DNA of 64,000 bases from Cytophagaceae bacterium (GTDB taxonomy: Bacteria; Bacteroidota; Bacteroidia; Cytophagales; Spirosomataceae). The position numbers and the translations under genes were made by a program. Numbering within the stretch: position 1 is the stretch's first letter; each line of letters opens with the position of its first letter. The notes beneath the pieces were generated by a model, which did no database searches, was not told the DNA's origin, and saw nothing but the letters and a program-made list of their open reading frames with translations. This document shows positions 56,598 through 64,000 of the stretch, piece by piece. The stretch spans positions 62,001 to 126,000 of the forward strand of contig CANHGO010000004.1 of the NCBI GenBank assembly GCA_947460975.1, read 5' to 3'.

Positions 56598-57962
56598 TTA
56601 GAAAATGGAATTTAAGATCAATTTGTAGACGTCCGTGGGTTCAATTTCTGATTTTGTCTCTTGATTCGAAATAAAAACAGGGTAAAATTGCTTATCACAA
56701 AATGGACTCCCGTGGGATCCTTTTACTAATGTGGCATCTAAGGGAATGACATCCATTAAGTACCTGAATCCAGTGAGTTTTCGGGCCAATTTATATCCAG
56801 CTCTCAGTTTAATCAATGGATTTTTAGGATCCATAAACATTTCTACTGGGTCATAACCTGGTTTTTTGAATATATCGACACATCTAGCAAAGTCCGGTGC
56901 TTTTGCATCATCAAGCCAATAGTAATAGGTAAACCATTTGTCAGTATCCGCAATCAAAACGAAATCACCTGATCTTTCATGATTTAAATGATGGGACGCT
57001 ATTTCTTTTGAATCTAAAACACTAGCCACTCCAGGAATCGCTTCCAATATCTTTTTTACCTCCTTTTTGTCTGCACTATTTTTTACGTAAATATGCGCAA
57101 TTTGATGATCTGATACGGCAAAGGCTTTACTTGCACCCGCATCCAACAACTCTAATCCCCGCTCCTCACGTATGGCTAGGCAGTCATGCTCTCTCAAAAT
57201 TCGATTAAGATGTATCGGTTCTGTTACATTATTTATGCCATATTCCGACAACAAAATGATGTGGGCATTCGTAGACTCAAAATGTTCGATTAATTGTTGG
57301 AGTACCTGATCAATTTCCGCCAATTCCTTCGATATTTTAGTGAAATCTACTCCAAATTTCTGCAAACAATAATCAAGGTGAGGAAGGTAAATTAAGTTGA
57401 GTGTAGGGTTGTATCTTTTGTCGACCCAAATGGAGGCATCCGCTATCCATTGTGTGGATTTTATGTTGGCATTAGGTCCCCAGAAATTAAACAATGGAAA
57501 TGTGCCTAAAGCAGCTTGCAATTCATCTCTTAATTCAGGTGGATTTGAATAGCAATCAGGGGCTTTTACTCCGTCGGCATGGTATTGTGGTCTGGGAGTG
57601 ACAGAATAGTCTGCACTTGAGTACATATTATACCACCAAAACATTTTGGCACAGGTGAAATTTGGGTCTTTTTTCTTGGCCTCATCCCATATTTTTGAGG
57701 AGCCAACTAAATGATTCGATTGCTTCCAGAATTTCACTTCAGCGTCTGTGCGGTCATACCAACCATTGCCCACAATTCCATGTTCTGTGGGATATTTCCC
57801 TGTGATATAGCAGCTTTGGGCTGTGGTGGTTACTGCTGGCAAAACCGGCTTAATTTTACTTAAGTGGTTTTTCTCAATATAGGATTTTAAATAGGGGGTA
57901 TATTCTGAAATAATGCTTTCCGAAAGTCCTACGACATCTATGACAACTGTTTTTTGCATCAT
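56598..57962 (-). CDS. eboF: EboF, alkaline-phosphatase superfamily protein
   Basis: The 454-residue protein starts at the ATG at 57962, which overlaps the eboE stop by one base (TGATG); the track start is a TTG. VVIDVVG at the N-terminus holds the first metal Asp, and AVTTTAQSCYITGKYPTEHG the nucleophile Thr of nucleotide pyrophosphatase/phosphodiesterase-like enzymes. YLPHLDY and the late VKGSHGSP His are also present. The usual DHG metal motif reads LLSEYGINNV here, so activity or metal use may differ. No signal peptide is apparent, so it should be cytoplasmic. It is the last ebo gene. Confidence 0.87.
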   Translation of the reverse strand: MMQKTVVIDVVGLSESIISEYTPYLKSYIEKNHLSKIKPVLPAVTTTAQSCYITGKYPTEHGIVGNGWYDRTDAEVKFWKQSNHLVGSSKIWDEAKKKDPNFTCAKMFWWYNMYSSADYSVTPRPQYHADGVKAPDCYSNPPELRDELQAALGTFPLFNFWGPNANIKSTQWIADASIWVDKRYNPTLNLIYLPHLDYCLQKFGVDFTKISKELAEIDQVLQQLIEHFESTNAHIILLSEYGINNVTEPIHLNRILREHDCLAIREERGLELLDAGASKAFAVSDHQIAHIYVKNSADKKEVKKILEAIPGVASVLDSKEIASHHLNHERSGDFVLIADTDKWFTYYYWLDDAKAPDFARCVDIFKKPGYDPVEMFMDPKNPLIKLRAGYKLARKLTGFRYLMDVIPLDATLVKGSHGSPFCDKQFYPVFISNQETKSEIEPTDVYKLILNSIF

Positions 57963-59158
57963 CAATCATTTAAAATGGCTTTCACCCAGCCAATTTCACG
58001 TGCGATGGACTCGTGAATAGGTGCTTGAAACTCAGCAGGTAAAACGGCCCATGTATAGGTTTCTATCTCAAGATGACGGGTAAATGGCTTTGCTTTTTGA
58101 ACTTCCAATGTCTCAATGATTTCTTTTTGAGTAGAACCCAATAGGCCATAATTCGCAAGGAAAAGTGGCACATGAAAGTGGATTCTCCATTCGGTAAATT
58201 TGCCGACTGAATAATCCTGAATGGCCTCGTCTAAATCTTTATATTGAAGGTATTCGCCATTTGCCAACAAAGCTTTTACTTGGTGCAAGTAAACAGGCTC
58301 ATGGTATTTTCTGAGCGCATCAATTTTTTCTTGAGGATTAGTTCTTAAGTCCACGCGCAAAGCGGAACTGATTTGAATCTTACCTACGCCAATTTCTTTT
58401 TGATTTAATTCCTGAATGCATAATGCAGGACTATCATAACTGACCCCAAAATGACAAATATCAAAACATAGCTGAATGTGCCTTTTTATTAAATGAATGG
58501 AATTGTCAATCCCTTTATTTTGTAAGTATTCAGTACCTAAGGGTATTAATGTATTTTCGTACCATTCAACAAATTCTTTGTGATTCTCAAGAATTCCGTC
58601 CGGTTCCGGTTCTATGTCAATATGGATCCATTTGCCAGTTTCCTGCTCTATTTTCGCTAATTCAACCACTAGATCAATCAAATGAAGCGTCGCTTTACGG
58701 GTAGCATTCGTTAATTCTTCCGAATTTTTCCACCAATATTTATAAGATAAAGGGGAGGTTGAAATACCACCTTCTTCCAAATTTTCAGGTAGGAGTTTGG
58801 CCAACAAATGAGCCAGTCTTAGCGTGTAATCATATCGGTCTTTTGTAGTCCAATCAGGGGTATGCACATCGTCTTTGACGATTGTATTATGAAAGCCACC
58901 GTAAGGAAATCCATTTAATGTAAAAACATATAGATTTTCTTTTTCTAGCCAATCTTTTAAATTTTTAAATTCAGTAGGATCTTGTAAGTCGATACTCGCT
59001 TGATTGGCAAATCGCAATCCCAAACCCATTTTTTCATTTGGAGCAATTTCTGCCTTGACTAGCGGGACATTTTTTTGTAATTCAGCAAAATGTTCATGCC
59101 AAATTTCTCCCGGATGAATATTGCTGCAATAGCTAAAATGACCGTGTTTAGTTTCCAT
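57962..59158 (-). CDS. eboE: EboE, TIM-barrel metabolite-traffic protein
   Basis: The 398-residue protein belongs to the xylose-isomerase/AP-endonuclease-like TIM-barrel group specific to ebo clusters. It begins HGHFSYCSNIHPGEIW, with VFTLNGFPYGGFHNTIVK, PDWTTKDRYDYTLRLAHLLAKLLP and GGISTSPLSYKYWW, followed by HIDIEPEPDGIL, LCFDICHFG and KIQISSALRV. The acidic and His residues at strand ends look like a metal site. Its substrate is unresolved. It starts 3 bases after eboD ends and overlaps eboF by one base. Confidence 0.92.
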   Translation of the reverse strand: METKHGHFSYCSNIHPGEIWHEHFAELQKNVPLVKAEIAPNEKMGLGLRFANQASIDLQDPTEFKNLKDWLEKENLYVFTLNGFPYGGFHNTIVKDDVHTPDWTTKDRYDYTLRLAHLLAKLLPENLEEGGISTSPLSYKYWWKNSEELTNATRKATLHLIDLVVELAKIEQETGKWIHIDIEPEPDGILENHKEFVEWYENTLIPLGTEYLQNKGIDNSIHLIKRHIQLCFDICHFGVSYDSPALCIQELNQKEIGVGKIQISSALRVDLRTNPQEKIDALRKYHEPVYLHQVKALLANGEYLQYKDLDEAIQDYSVGKFTEWRIHFHVPLFLANYGLLGSTQKEIIETLEVQKAKPFTRHLEIETYTWAVLPAEFQAPIHESIAREIGWVKAILND

Positions 59159-59161
59159 CGC

Positions 59162-60307
59162 TTATGCAAGATTGGCTAAGTAATCAACCGATTTTTTGAC
59201 CATTTCAAAATCAATTTCATGCACCTCAATCCCTTTTCCTAAGGCCAAAAGAAGGGTAATGGTTAATTGGCCCCCAAGATGCTCCTGGAATTCCTGTAAA
59301 CCTTTATAAAGATTTACTTTATCATTTTCAGCTAACGCGGGATGATAAATATCAAAGCCAAGCTTTTTAATTAATCCAATAATTCGATCTAAATCTTCTT
59401 TAGAGATATTACCAATTAAATGCGAATAGACACAATCTAATGCTATTCCTATAGCTACGGCTTCTCCATGGCGTATGCTAAATGAACTTAAATATTCTAA
59501 TTTATGTGCAGCCCAATGTCCGAAATCTAATGGCCGTGCGGAACCCAACTCAAACGGATCGCCGGAGGAAATATGTTTCATGTGTAAATCGGCGCAACGA
59601 TAAATTTGCTCCATCATGACAGACTCATTTCTCGAGTTCATGTCCTCTGCATGCTCTTCAAGCCACGTGAAAAATGATAAATCTTTAATTAAGGCTACTT
59701 TAATCGCTTCTGCTATTCCTGAACGCCAATCTCGATCGATTAGCGTAGTTAAAAAATCAACATCATTGAAAACGGCTACTGCCGGAGCAAATGTCCCTAG
59801 AAAGTTCTTTTTACCTAAATAATTAACTCCATTTTTTACGCCAACACCAGAATCATTTTGGGACAATACTGTTGTCGGTATACGAATTAATTTAACTCCT
59901 CTATGTGATATTGCAGCCGCATATCCTGACATATCTAAAAAGGCACCTCCACCGATGGCGGCGACAAAAGAGTGCCTGTCAATGCGATGCTCGTCAATGG
60001 CTCGGACAACTTCTTCGTAAAATCTAGGATCGTTTTTACAATTTTCACCTCCTGGTAAAACTAAAATTTCAGGAGATAATTTTGCGACTGAATGAAAATC
60101 AAAATAATTTATGAGGGTATTTGTCAGATTGGGATGTGCATCGGCTACTCCTTTGTCAACAACAAATAGAATTCTTTTTTGAAATTCTGGGTTTCCAAAA
60201 TGGCGAATAAAATCTGCAAACATCGTATTTGCAGTATCAAACAAGCTTTTTGTGAAAAAAACTTCGTATTGAAAAGGTACTTGAAATATTTGTTTTAAAG
60301 ATTGCAT
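59162..60307 (-). CDS. eboD: EboD, sugar-phosphate cyclase (3-dehydroquinate synthase-like)
   Basis: The 381-residue enzyme starts at the ATG at 60307 (the track start is a TTG). It has the NAD-binding GGENCKND and IGGGAFLDMSGYAAAI, SQNDSGVGVKNGVNYLGKKN, GIAEAIKVALI with the metal Glu, and the metal His residues in DFGHWAAHKLEYLS and IRHGEAVAIG. It belongs to the sugar-phosphate cyclase superfamily (with AroB and valiolone synthases) but departs from AroB in several active-site positions, so a sugar other than DAHP is likely. Between eboC (10-base gap) and eboE. Confidence 0.91.
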   Translation of the reverse strand: MQSLKQIFQVPFQYEVFFTKSLFDTANTMFADFIRHFGNPEFQKRILFVVDKGVADAHPNLTNTLINYFDFHSVAKLSPEILVLPGGENCKNDPRFYEEVVRAIDEHRIDRHSFVAAIGGGAFLDMSGYAAAISHRGVKLIRIPTTVLSQNDSGVGVKNGVNYLGKKNFLGTFAPAVAVFNDVDFLTTLIDRDWRSGIAEAIKVALIKDLSFFTWLEEHAEDMNSRNESVMMEQIYRCADLHMKHISSGDPFELGSARPLDFGHWAAHKLEYLSSFSIRHGEAVAIGIALDCVYSHLIGNISKEDLDRIIGLIKKLGFDIYHPALAENDKVNLYKGLQEFQEHLGGQLTITLLLALGKGIEVHEIDFEMVKKSVDYLANLA

Positions 60308-60317
60308 GAACTCAAAT

Positions 60318-61199
60318 TTACGTAACTGCAAACTTTTTACCTAATAGAATGGATACGGGTAAAAGCAGGACAACAAATATAGCCATTTCCCAATGTCCAC
60401 TCAAACTTACCCAAGCAGCATTCATTAAAATTAAAGTTAAAACTCCAGTTTTTACTGTTTTGCCTATATTGGGGCCAATTGGATTCTTGATGGCTACGTA
60501 TAATTTGTTGAAAATTAAATAAAAGTGCGTGGCAATAAAAGGCAATGCTAGGTATAGATGGCCGAATTTATAGGCGAAATAAATTTGGCATACATGGACC
60601 GATAAAAAAAGAAATAGAGCAAATAAAAGGGTTTTTGGTGTTTCGCCATGCACTTCTCCTCTTGATACTAAGGTAATTGCCGCGATATAAATTAAGGGGA
60701 TAAGGATTAAGTAGGCGTAGGTAAAAGTGCCAATTTCATAGACGCTCATTCCTAAGAGTAAATTAAATGCTCTACACATTCCCATATTGATCGGGCCAAA
60801 AATGGACATATGCTTGCCTTTCCAATCGTAAAATAAAGCGCAAATACTAATGATGATGGCAATAAAACCACTTAAGCTGCTATGCCAAAATGCACAAAAT
60901 ATACCGGTGGATAACAGTAAAATTCCGCCCAATATGGCCTCGGATTTCAATATTCTTCCACTGGGCAAAGCGCGCTCCGGCCTTTCTGTTTTATCTAAAT
61001 CATGGTCAAATACATCATTGAAAACAACTCCACCTGCATATAAGCACATAGTGGATATGCCTAAAAATAGAACTGAATTGATGTCAATTAAATTGAATAA
61101 AAATCCTACGATCGACATGCCAGCTAAAACATCTGTTAAAGACGTAATGACATTCGCGGGGCGCATTAGTTCAATGAATGCTCTGATTTTTGCTTTCAT
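60318..61199 (-). CDS. eboC: EboC, UbiA-family prenyltransferase
   Basis: The 293-residue polytopic membrane protein of about eight helices starts at the ATG at 61199, overlapping the eboB stop by one base (TGATG). RPANVITSLTDVLAG opens the protein. The first Asp-rich motif is NDVFDHDLDKTERPERALPSG, as in UbiA enzymes that use isoprenyl diphosphate and Mg2+; YDWKGKHMSIFGPINMGMCRAFN occupies the place of the second motif. It presumably transfers a prenyl chain to the cluster's metabolite, anchoring it in the membrane (inference). Confidence 0.92.
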   Translation of the reverse strand: MKAKIRAFIELMRPANVITSLTDVLAGMSIVGFLFNLIDINSVLFLGISTMCLYAGGVVFNDVFDHDLDKTERPERALPSGRILKSEAILGGILLLSTGIFCAFWHSSLSGFIAIIISICALFYDWKGKHMSIFGPINMGMCRAFNLLLGMSVYEIGTFTYAYLILIPLIYIAAITLVSRGEVHGETPKTLLFALFLFLSVHVCQIYFAYKFGHLYLALPFIATHFYLIFNKLYVAIKNPIGPNIGKTVKTGVLTLILMNAAWVSLSGHWEMAIFVVLLLPVSILLGKKFAVT

Positions 61200-62218
61200 C
61201 AACGAATAATCATGGAGTTTTTATTGATTCTAGGTGCTTGTCCTCCTCTAAGTACGGTGTTACCATTGAATTTTTGCGATTGATCAATTTCTAGTCCATG
61301 AATAAAATCACCTTCATTGATTTGACCACTTTGGGCAAAAGCATCCAAGGCATTTTGATAGGTTACTTGGCGAATGGTCTCTACATCGATGCCTTTAATT
61401 TTCATTAAAGCAGCTGTTTTTGGAATGGCCAAGGGATCCGAAATTCCCCAGTCAGCTGCGGAATTGACCATGATTCGAGTTGGCCCATATTCTTTGACAA
61501 TTTCGACCATTCGTTCATTGCCCATTTTAGTAAAAGGATAAATAGTAAATGCGGCGTAAAAGCCCTGATCCAATACTGACTTTACGGTTTCCTCATTATT
61601 ATGATCTATAATCACCATTTTAGGGTCTAATCCATGCTCTAAAGCGATGGCCATACTTCTTTCAGTCCCTTTTTTCTTATCACGGTGGGGTGTATGTACT
61701 TGTACGGGTAGGTTCATTTCCTTCGCCATTTCTAATTGGGCTCGGTAATATTTTTCTTCAGCAGCTGTTTGATCATCAAAACCGATTTCACCCACGCCTA
61801 CCACTCCTTCTTTTTGGAGAAATAGGGGAAGGATTTCCATCACTTGTTCAGCAAGCGCTTCATTATTGGCCTCCCTAGAATTCAAACCAATCGTACAATA
61901 ATGTTTGATGCCAAATTGGGACGAACGGAATCTCTCCCAACCCACAAGACTCGAAAAATAATCTTTGAAAGAGGCTAATCCAGTTCTCGGTTGGCCTAAC
62001 CAAAATGCCGGTTCAATCAGCGCAACCACTCCTGCATCAGCTAATGCTTGATAGTCATCTGTGGTCCTCGAGCTCATGTGCATATGTGGATCGAAAAATT
62101 TCATCCCTTGCGTGTAGCTCATGAAATCATGATCAACCACAGTTGCTGTCGCTTTTTCTTCTGTTGATCCTTCAAAATGAGAAGGATTTATTTCCTTTTG
62201 ATGTGGGTTTTGACACAT
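61199..62218 (-). CDS. eboB: EboB, TatD-like metal-dependent hydrolase
   Basis: The 339-residue amidohydrolase-superfamily TIM barrel shows the metal site: KFFDPHMHMSSRTTDDY (HxH), GVVGVGEIGFDD (Glu), VQVHTPHRDK (His), VIIDHNNEE (His) and NSAADWGISDP (Asp). It starts 4 bases after eboA ends. About 38 residues precede the conserved MKFFDPHMH, and the later Met33/Met39 would give a more usual N-terminus; I keep the first ATG because of the tight spacing. It is expected to hydrolyse an ester or amide in the ebo pathway; the substrate is unknown. Confidence 0.91.
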   Translation of the reverse strand: MCQNPHQKEINPSHFEGSTEEKATATVVDHDFMSYTQGMKFFDPHMHMSSRTTDDYQALADAGVVALIEPAFWLGQPRTGLASFKDYFSSLVGWERFRSSQFGIKHYCTIGLNSREANNEALAEQVMEILPLFLQKEGVVGVGEIGFDDQTAAEEKYYRAQLEMAKEMNLPVQVHTPHRDKKKGTERSMAIALEHGLDPKMVIIDHNNEETVKSVLDQGFYAAFTIYPFTKMGNERMVEIVKEYGPTRIMVNSAADWGISDPLAIPKTAALMKIKGIDVETIRQVTYQNALDAFAQSGQINEGDFIHGLEIDQSQKFNGNTVLRGGQAPRINKNSMIIR

Positions 62219-62222
62219 ATTT

Positions 62223-63008
62223 TTAAGCTTGATATATAGGTTCAGGTAATTCTAATTCTTTCCATTGCCCCATTGTACTTCCTGGTTGGGCTATTTCTTT
62301 ATTAACCAATTCTGAAGCCAGAACATCTCTAGGATTATCTGATTGTGCTAATTTATTAATATCACTCTGCAAATTTTCATTCATAAATTGGGGGACTAAT
62401 CGCCAAACTTGGGATGGAACTCGCCTGCCGGCTGCCCACCTTTCATGCGCAAAGTCTGATAACGTATCAGCAAGTGCTTGGTTCGACCTTTTTTCTAAGT
62501 CGTAAATTCGGTGAATGGCCTTGTCGTTAAATATGCATTTTAAAACCATTTGGTTCCAGGCTAATTCCGAAAAATACAGGCTTGGGTATGGATTTTCGAA
62601 AGCGATCGATTCGAAAACAGAGCCCATATTAGACCTTACGGCATCTGTGGCTCTTAATAAAAATTGGGTCGGGTTTTTTAAGGCAGGCAGCGCTGAGTGC
62701 AAGGCGACTGCTTCATTGATTTCTGCTGTGTCAAATAACAAATTGAGTTGGTCTGTGCCATCTTTCTCAGATAGTAGGCAAACAATATAAATACGAACTA
62801 ATTTTTCAAGGGTATAATCCTGCCAAACCCAACCGTCAATGATATTTCTTGGGTTGTTTATCGGAGTTTTTGAAATAAATCGTGGGGTCATGACAAACGC
62901 TAGGGCGAGTTCCTTGGCAATTCCTTTCGATTTTGATGTAATCCAAACGGTTTCTGTTGGATTTGCAAAACGTAAGATCTCCTCTAGAATGGCTGAACTG
63001 TAGATCAA
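62223..63008 (-). CDS. eboA: EboA, ebo-cluster core protein of unknown fold
   Basis: The 261-residue soluble protein matches the EboA domain: ALHSALPALKNPTQFLLRATDAVRSNMGSVFESIAFENPYPSLYF, then LAWNQMVLKCIFNDK, and FAHERWAAGRRVPSQVWRLV. It has no membrane or signal segments and no known enzymatic signature. The only start is TTG at 63008: no in-frame ATG exists between the upstream in-frame TAA at 63051 and the family core. It is first of six tightly packed genes, so it probably carries the operon's promoter. A substrate-delivery or scaffold role is inferred only from its constant presence. Confidence 0.9.
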   Translation of the reverse strand: MIYSSAILEEILRFANPTETVWITSKSKGIAKELALAFVMTPRFISKTPINNPRNIIDGWVWQDYTLEKLVRIYIVCLLSEKDGTDQLNLLFDTAEINEAVALHSALPALKNPTQFLLRATDAVRSNMGSVFESIAFENPYPSLYFSELAWNQMVLKCIFNDKAIHRIYDLEKRSNQALADTLSDFAHERWAAGRRVPSQVWRLVPQFMNENLQSDINKLAQSDNPRDVLASELVNKEIAQPGSTMGQWKELELPEPIYQA

Positions 63009-63179
63009 TTTAATTATGTTTATAGGTTGTAGTAAGGCGAATTTATAAAATTATGCTTGTAAGTTTATCATGATTTTTGTCATTTATTTGAACTGAAGCA
63101 TGGTTATGTCCATTATGATTTTTAAAAGTATTAACATAAATTTAAAGTAAATTTCTGAATTCATTTAAAATAGATTTTC

Positions 63180-64000
63180 ATGCTCCGTTTCTTATCATCC
63201 ATTTTATTCATTGCATTTTTTGCAATTAATGGATTTAGTCAGGCACAAAACTTCACGTTTGAGGCCATTAAATCACATCCATTTCCTACCGAATTAATCC
63301 GTTCAAACAAAGGCAATAAGATTGCTTGGGCTATGGATGAAAAAGGAATTCGCAATATTTATGTGGCTGAAGGGCCCAGTTTCGAGCCTAGAAAATTAAC
63401 TTCTTTTTCTGAAGATGATGGGCAAGAATTAACATCGATATCCATTTCGGATGATGGAAAATGGGTTTTATTTGTACGTGGGGGAGACCATGGGGCTAAT
63501 TTTGATCATTTAAAACCAATTAATCCATTTGGAAACCTTGAGCCCCAAACGGTTCGCGTGATGCAAATAGCCTTTGCCGGTGGGCCTATTCGAATTATTT
63601 CAGAAGGGGATGAACCCGTTATTTCTCCCAAAAATGATGTAGTCGCTTACATTAAAGAAGGTCAGCCTTGGATTTGTAAATTGGATACCAATAAAAATGA
63701 GGATTTCTTAGAAGCTCCTGTGAAATTATTTAAAACGAGGGGTACCGTATCTCAATTAAAATGGTCTCCAGATGGCTCAAAAGTTGTTTTTGTTGCGAAT
63801 AGGGGAGATCATTCATTTGTTGGATCACTGACGATTGGGAATAATCAAATCCGATGGATTGATCCATCATTTGCTCGAGATATTAGTCCTCGTTGGTCCC
63901 CAGATGGGAAAAGCATAGCATTTATTCGCACACTGGCTTTAGGTGGTCAGACTGATTCATTGACCCAACGTAAAAAAGTTTATTGGAGCATCCGAACTGC
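63180..64000 (+). CDS. S9-family peptidase-like protein, N-terminal part (cut by window edge)
   Basis: From the ATG at 63180 the frame is open for 273 codons to the window end. A signal peptide (LRFLSSILFIAFFAINGFSQ) is followed by TolB/PD40-type beta-propeller repeats: ISISDDGKWVLFVRGGDHG, LKWSPDGSKVVFVANRGDH and PRWSPDGKSIAFIRT. This N-terminal layout is typical of exported S9 prolyl oligopeptidase/dipeptidyl-peptidase-like enzymes, whose catalytic Ser-Asp-His domain would lie beyond the edge. The catalytic part is unseen, so the assignment rests on the propeller. It is divergent from eboA (171-base gap). Confidence 0.78.
   Translation, partial: MLRFLSSILFIAFFAINGFSQAQNFTFEAIKSHPFPTELIRSNKGNKIAWAMDEKGIRNIYVAEGPSFEPRKLTSFSEDDGQELTSISISDDGKWVLFVRGGDHGANFDHLKPINPFGNLEPQTVRVMQIAFAGGPIRIISEGDEPVISPKNDVVAYIKEGQPWICKLDTNKNEDFLEAPVKLFKTRGTVSQLKWSPDGSKVVFVANRGDHSFVGSLTIGNNQIRWIDPSFARDISPRWSPDGKSIAFIRTLALGGQTDSLTQRKKVYWSIRT

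Noticed and set aside
59162-60307. EboD as aroB (3-dehydroquinate synthase)
   Set aside because: It lies inside the ebo operon and departs from AroB at active-site segments, so a different cyclase is more likely.

Overview
The window is an AT-rich chromosomal segment from a member of the Bacteroidota, most likely a Cytophagales-type organism. The evidence is a type IX secretion C-terminal sorting domain, a SusC-like plug domain, a TonB receptor with a carboxypeptidase-like N-terminus, candidate TAnnTTTG -7 promoter elements, few obvious Shine-Dalgarno sites, and family-specific proteins (BT_3928-like, DUF1599, PurQ separate from PurL). I see no tRNA, rRNA, IS element, prophage or CRISPR array. 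Almost all of it is coding, with no gene-free stretch over about 300 bases. Several track ORFs have over-extended starts, corrected here with the reason given.

Layout. 1-3.8 kb: minus-strand operon of a PfkB-type sugar kinase, an AGE/cellobiose-2-epimerase-like enzyme, a stand-alone TonB plug-domain protein and a truncated polytopic membrane protein that the ORF track misses. 3.9-8 kb: glmM, a cysteine desulfurase and proS, with a 7-bp tandem repeat between the last two. 8.1-16.5 kb: surface and envelope genes, namely a lipoprotein, an OmpP1/FadL-like barrel, a 1268-residue repetitive adhesin-like protein with 14 consecutive Asp and a DUF1566/Lcl-type C-terminus, a coupled barrel-like protein, and a membrane-anchored AraC regulator. 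16.5-20.5 kb: aroK, BT_3928-like, DUF1599, folP and a class IV aminotransferase (folate context). 20.5-26.2 kb: a tightly packed eight-gene minus operon from aroQ to a MogA-like protein. 26.3-33.3 kb: xerD, a tsaE/alanine dehydrogenase/SDR operon, an MlaE-type permease, and a transglutaminase / Anbu protease / alpha-E cluster without its usual ATP-grasp partner. 33.5-47.4 kb: housekeeping genes pyrD, ftsK, lolA, purQ, ahcY, murF and leuS, plus an FG-GAP T9SS cargo protein and a TauE/SafE permease.

47.4-56.6 kb: accessory envelope and catabolic genes. A TonB receptor, a sulfatase, a diheme cytochrome and its beta-helix partner are collinear. They are followed by an exported TIM-barrel isomerase-like protein, an exported Gfo/Idh/MocA protein and a Spy-like protein. 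56.6-63.0 kb: a complete eboABCDEF cluster in six near-overlapping minus-strand genes: EboA, a TatD-like hydrolase, a UbiA prenyltransferase, a sugar-phosphate cyclase, a TIM-barrel protein and an alkaline-phosphatase-superfamily protein. The ebo cluster is known from cyanobacterial scytonemin loci, where it is linked to moving a precursor to the periplasm, but its chemistry is unresolved, so it is the most interesting system here. A divergent S9 peptidase runs off the right end.
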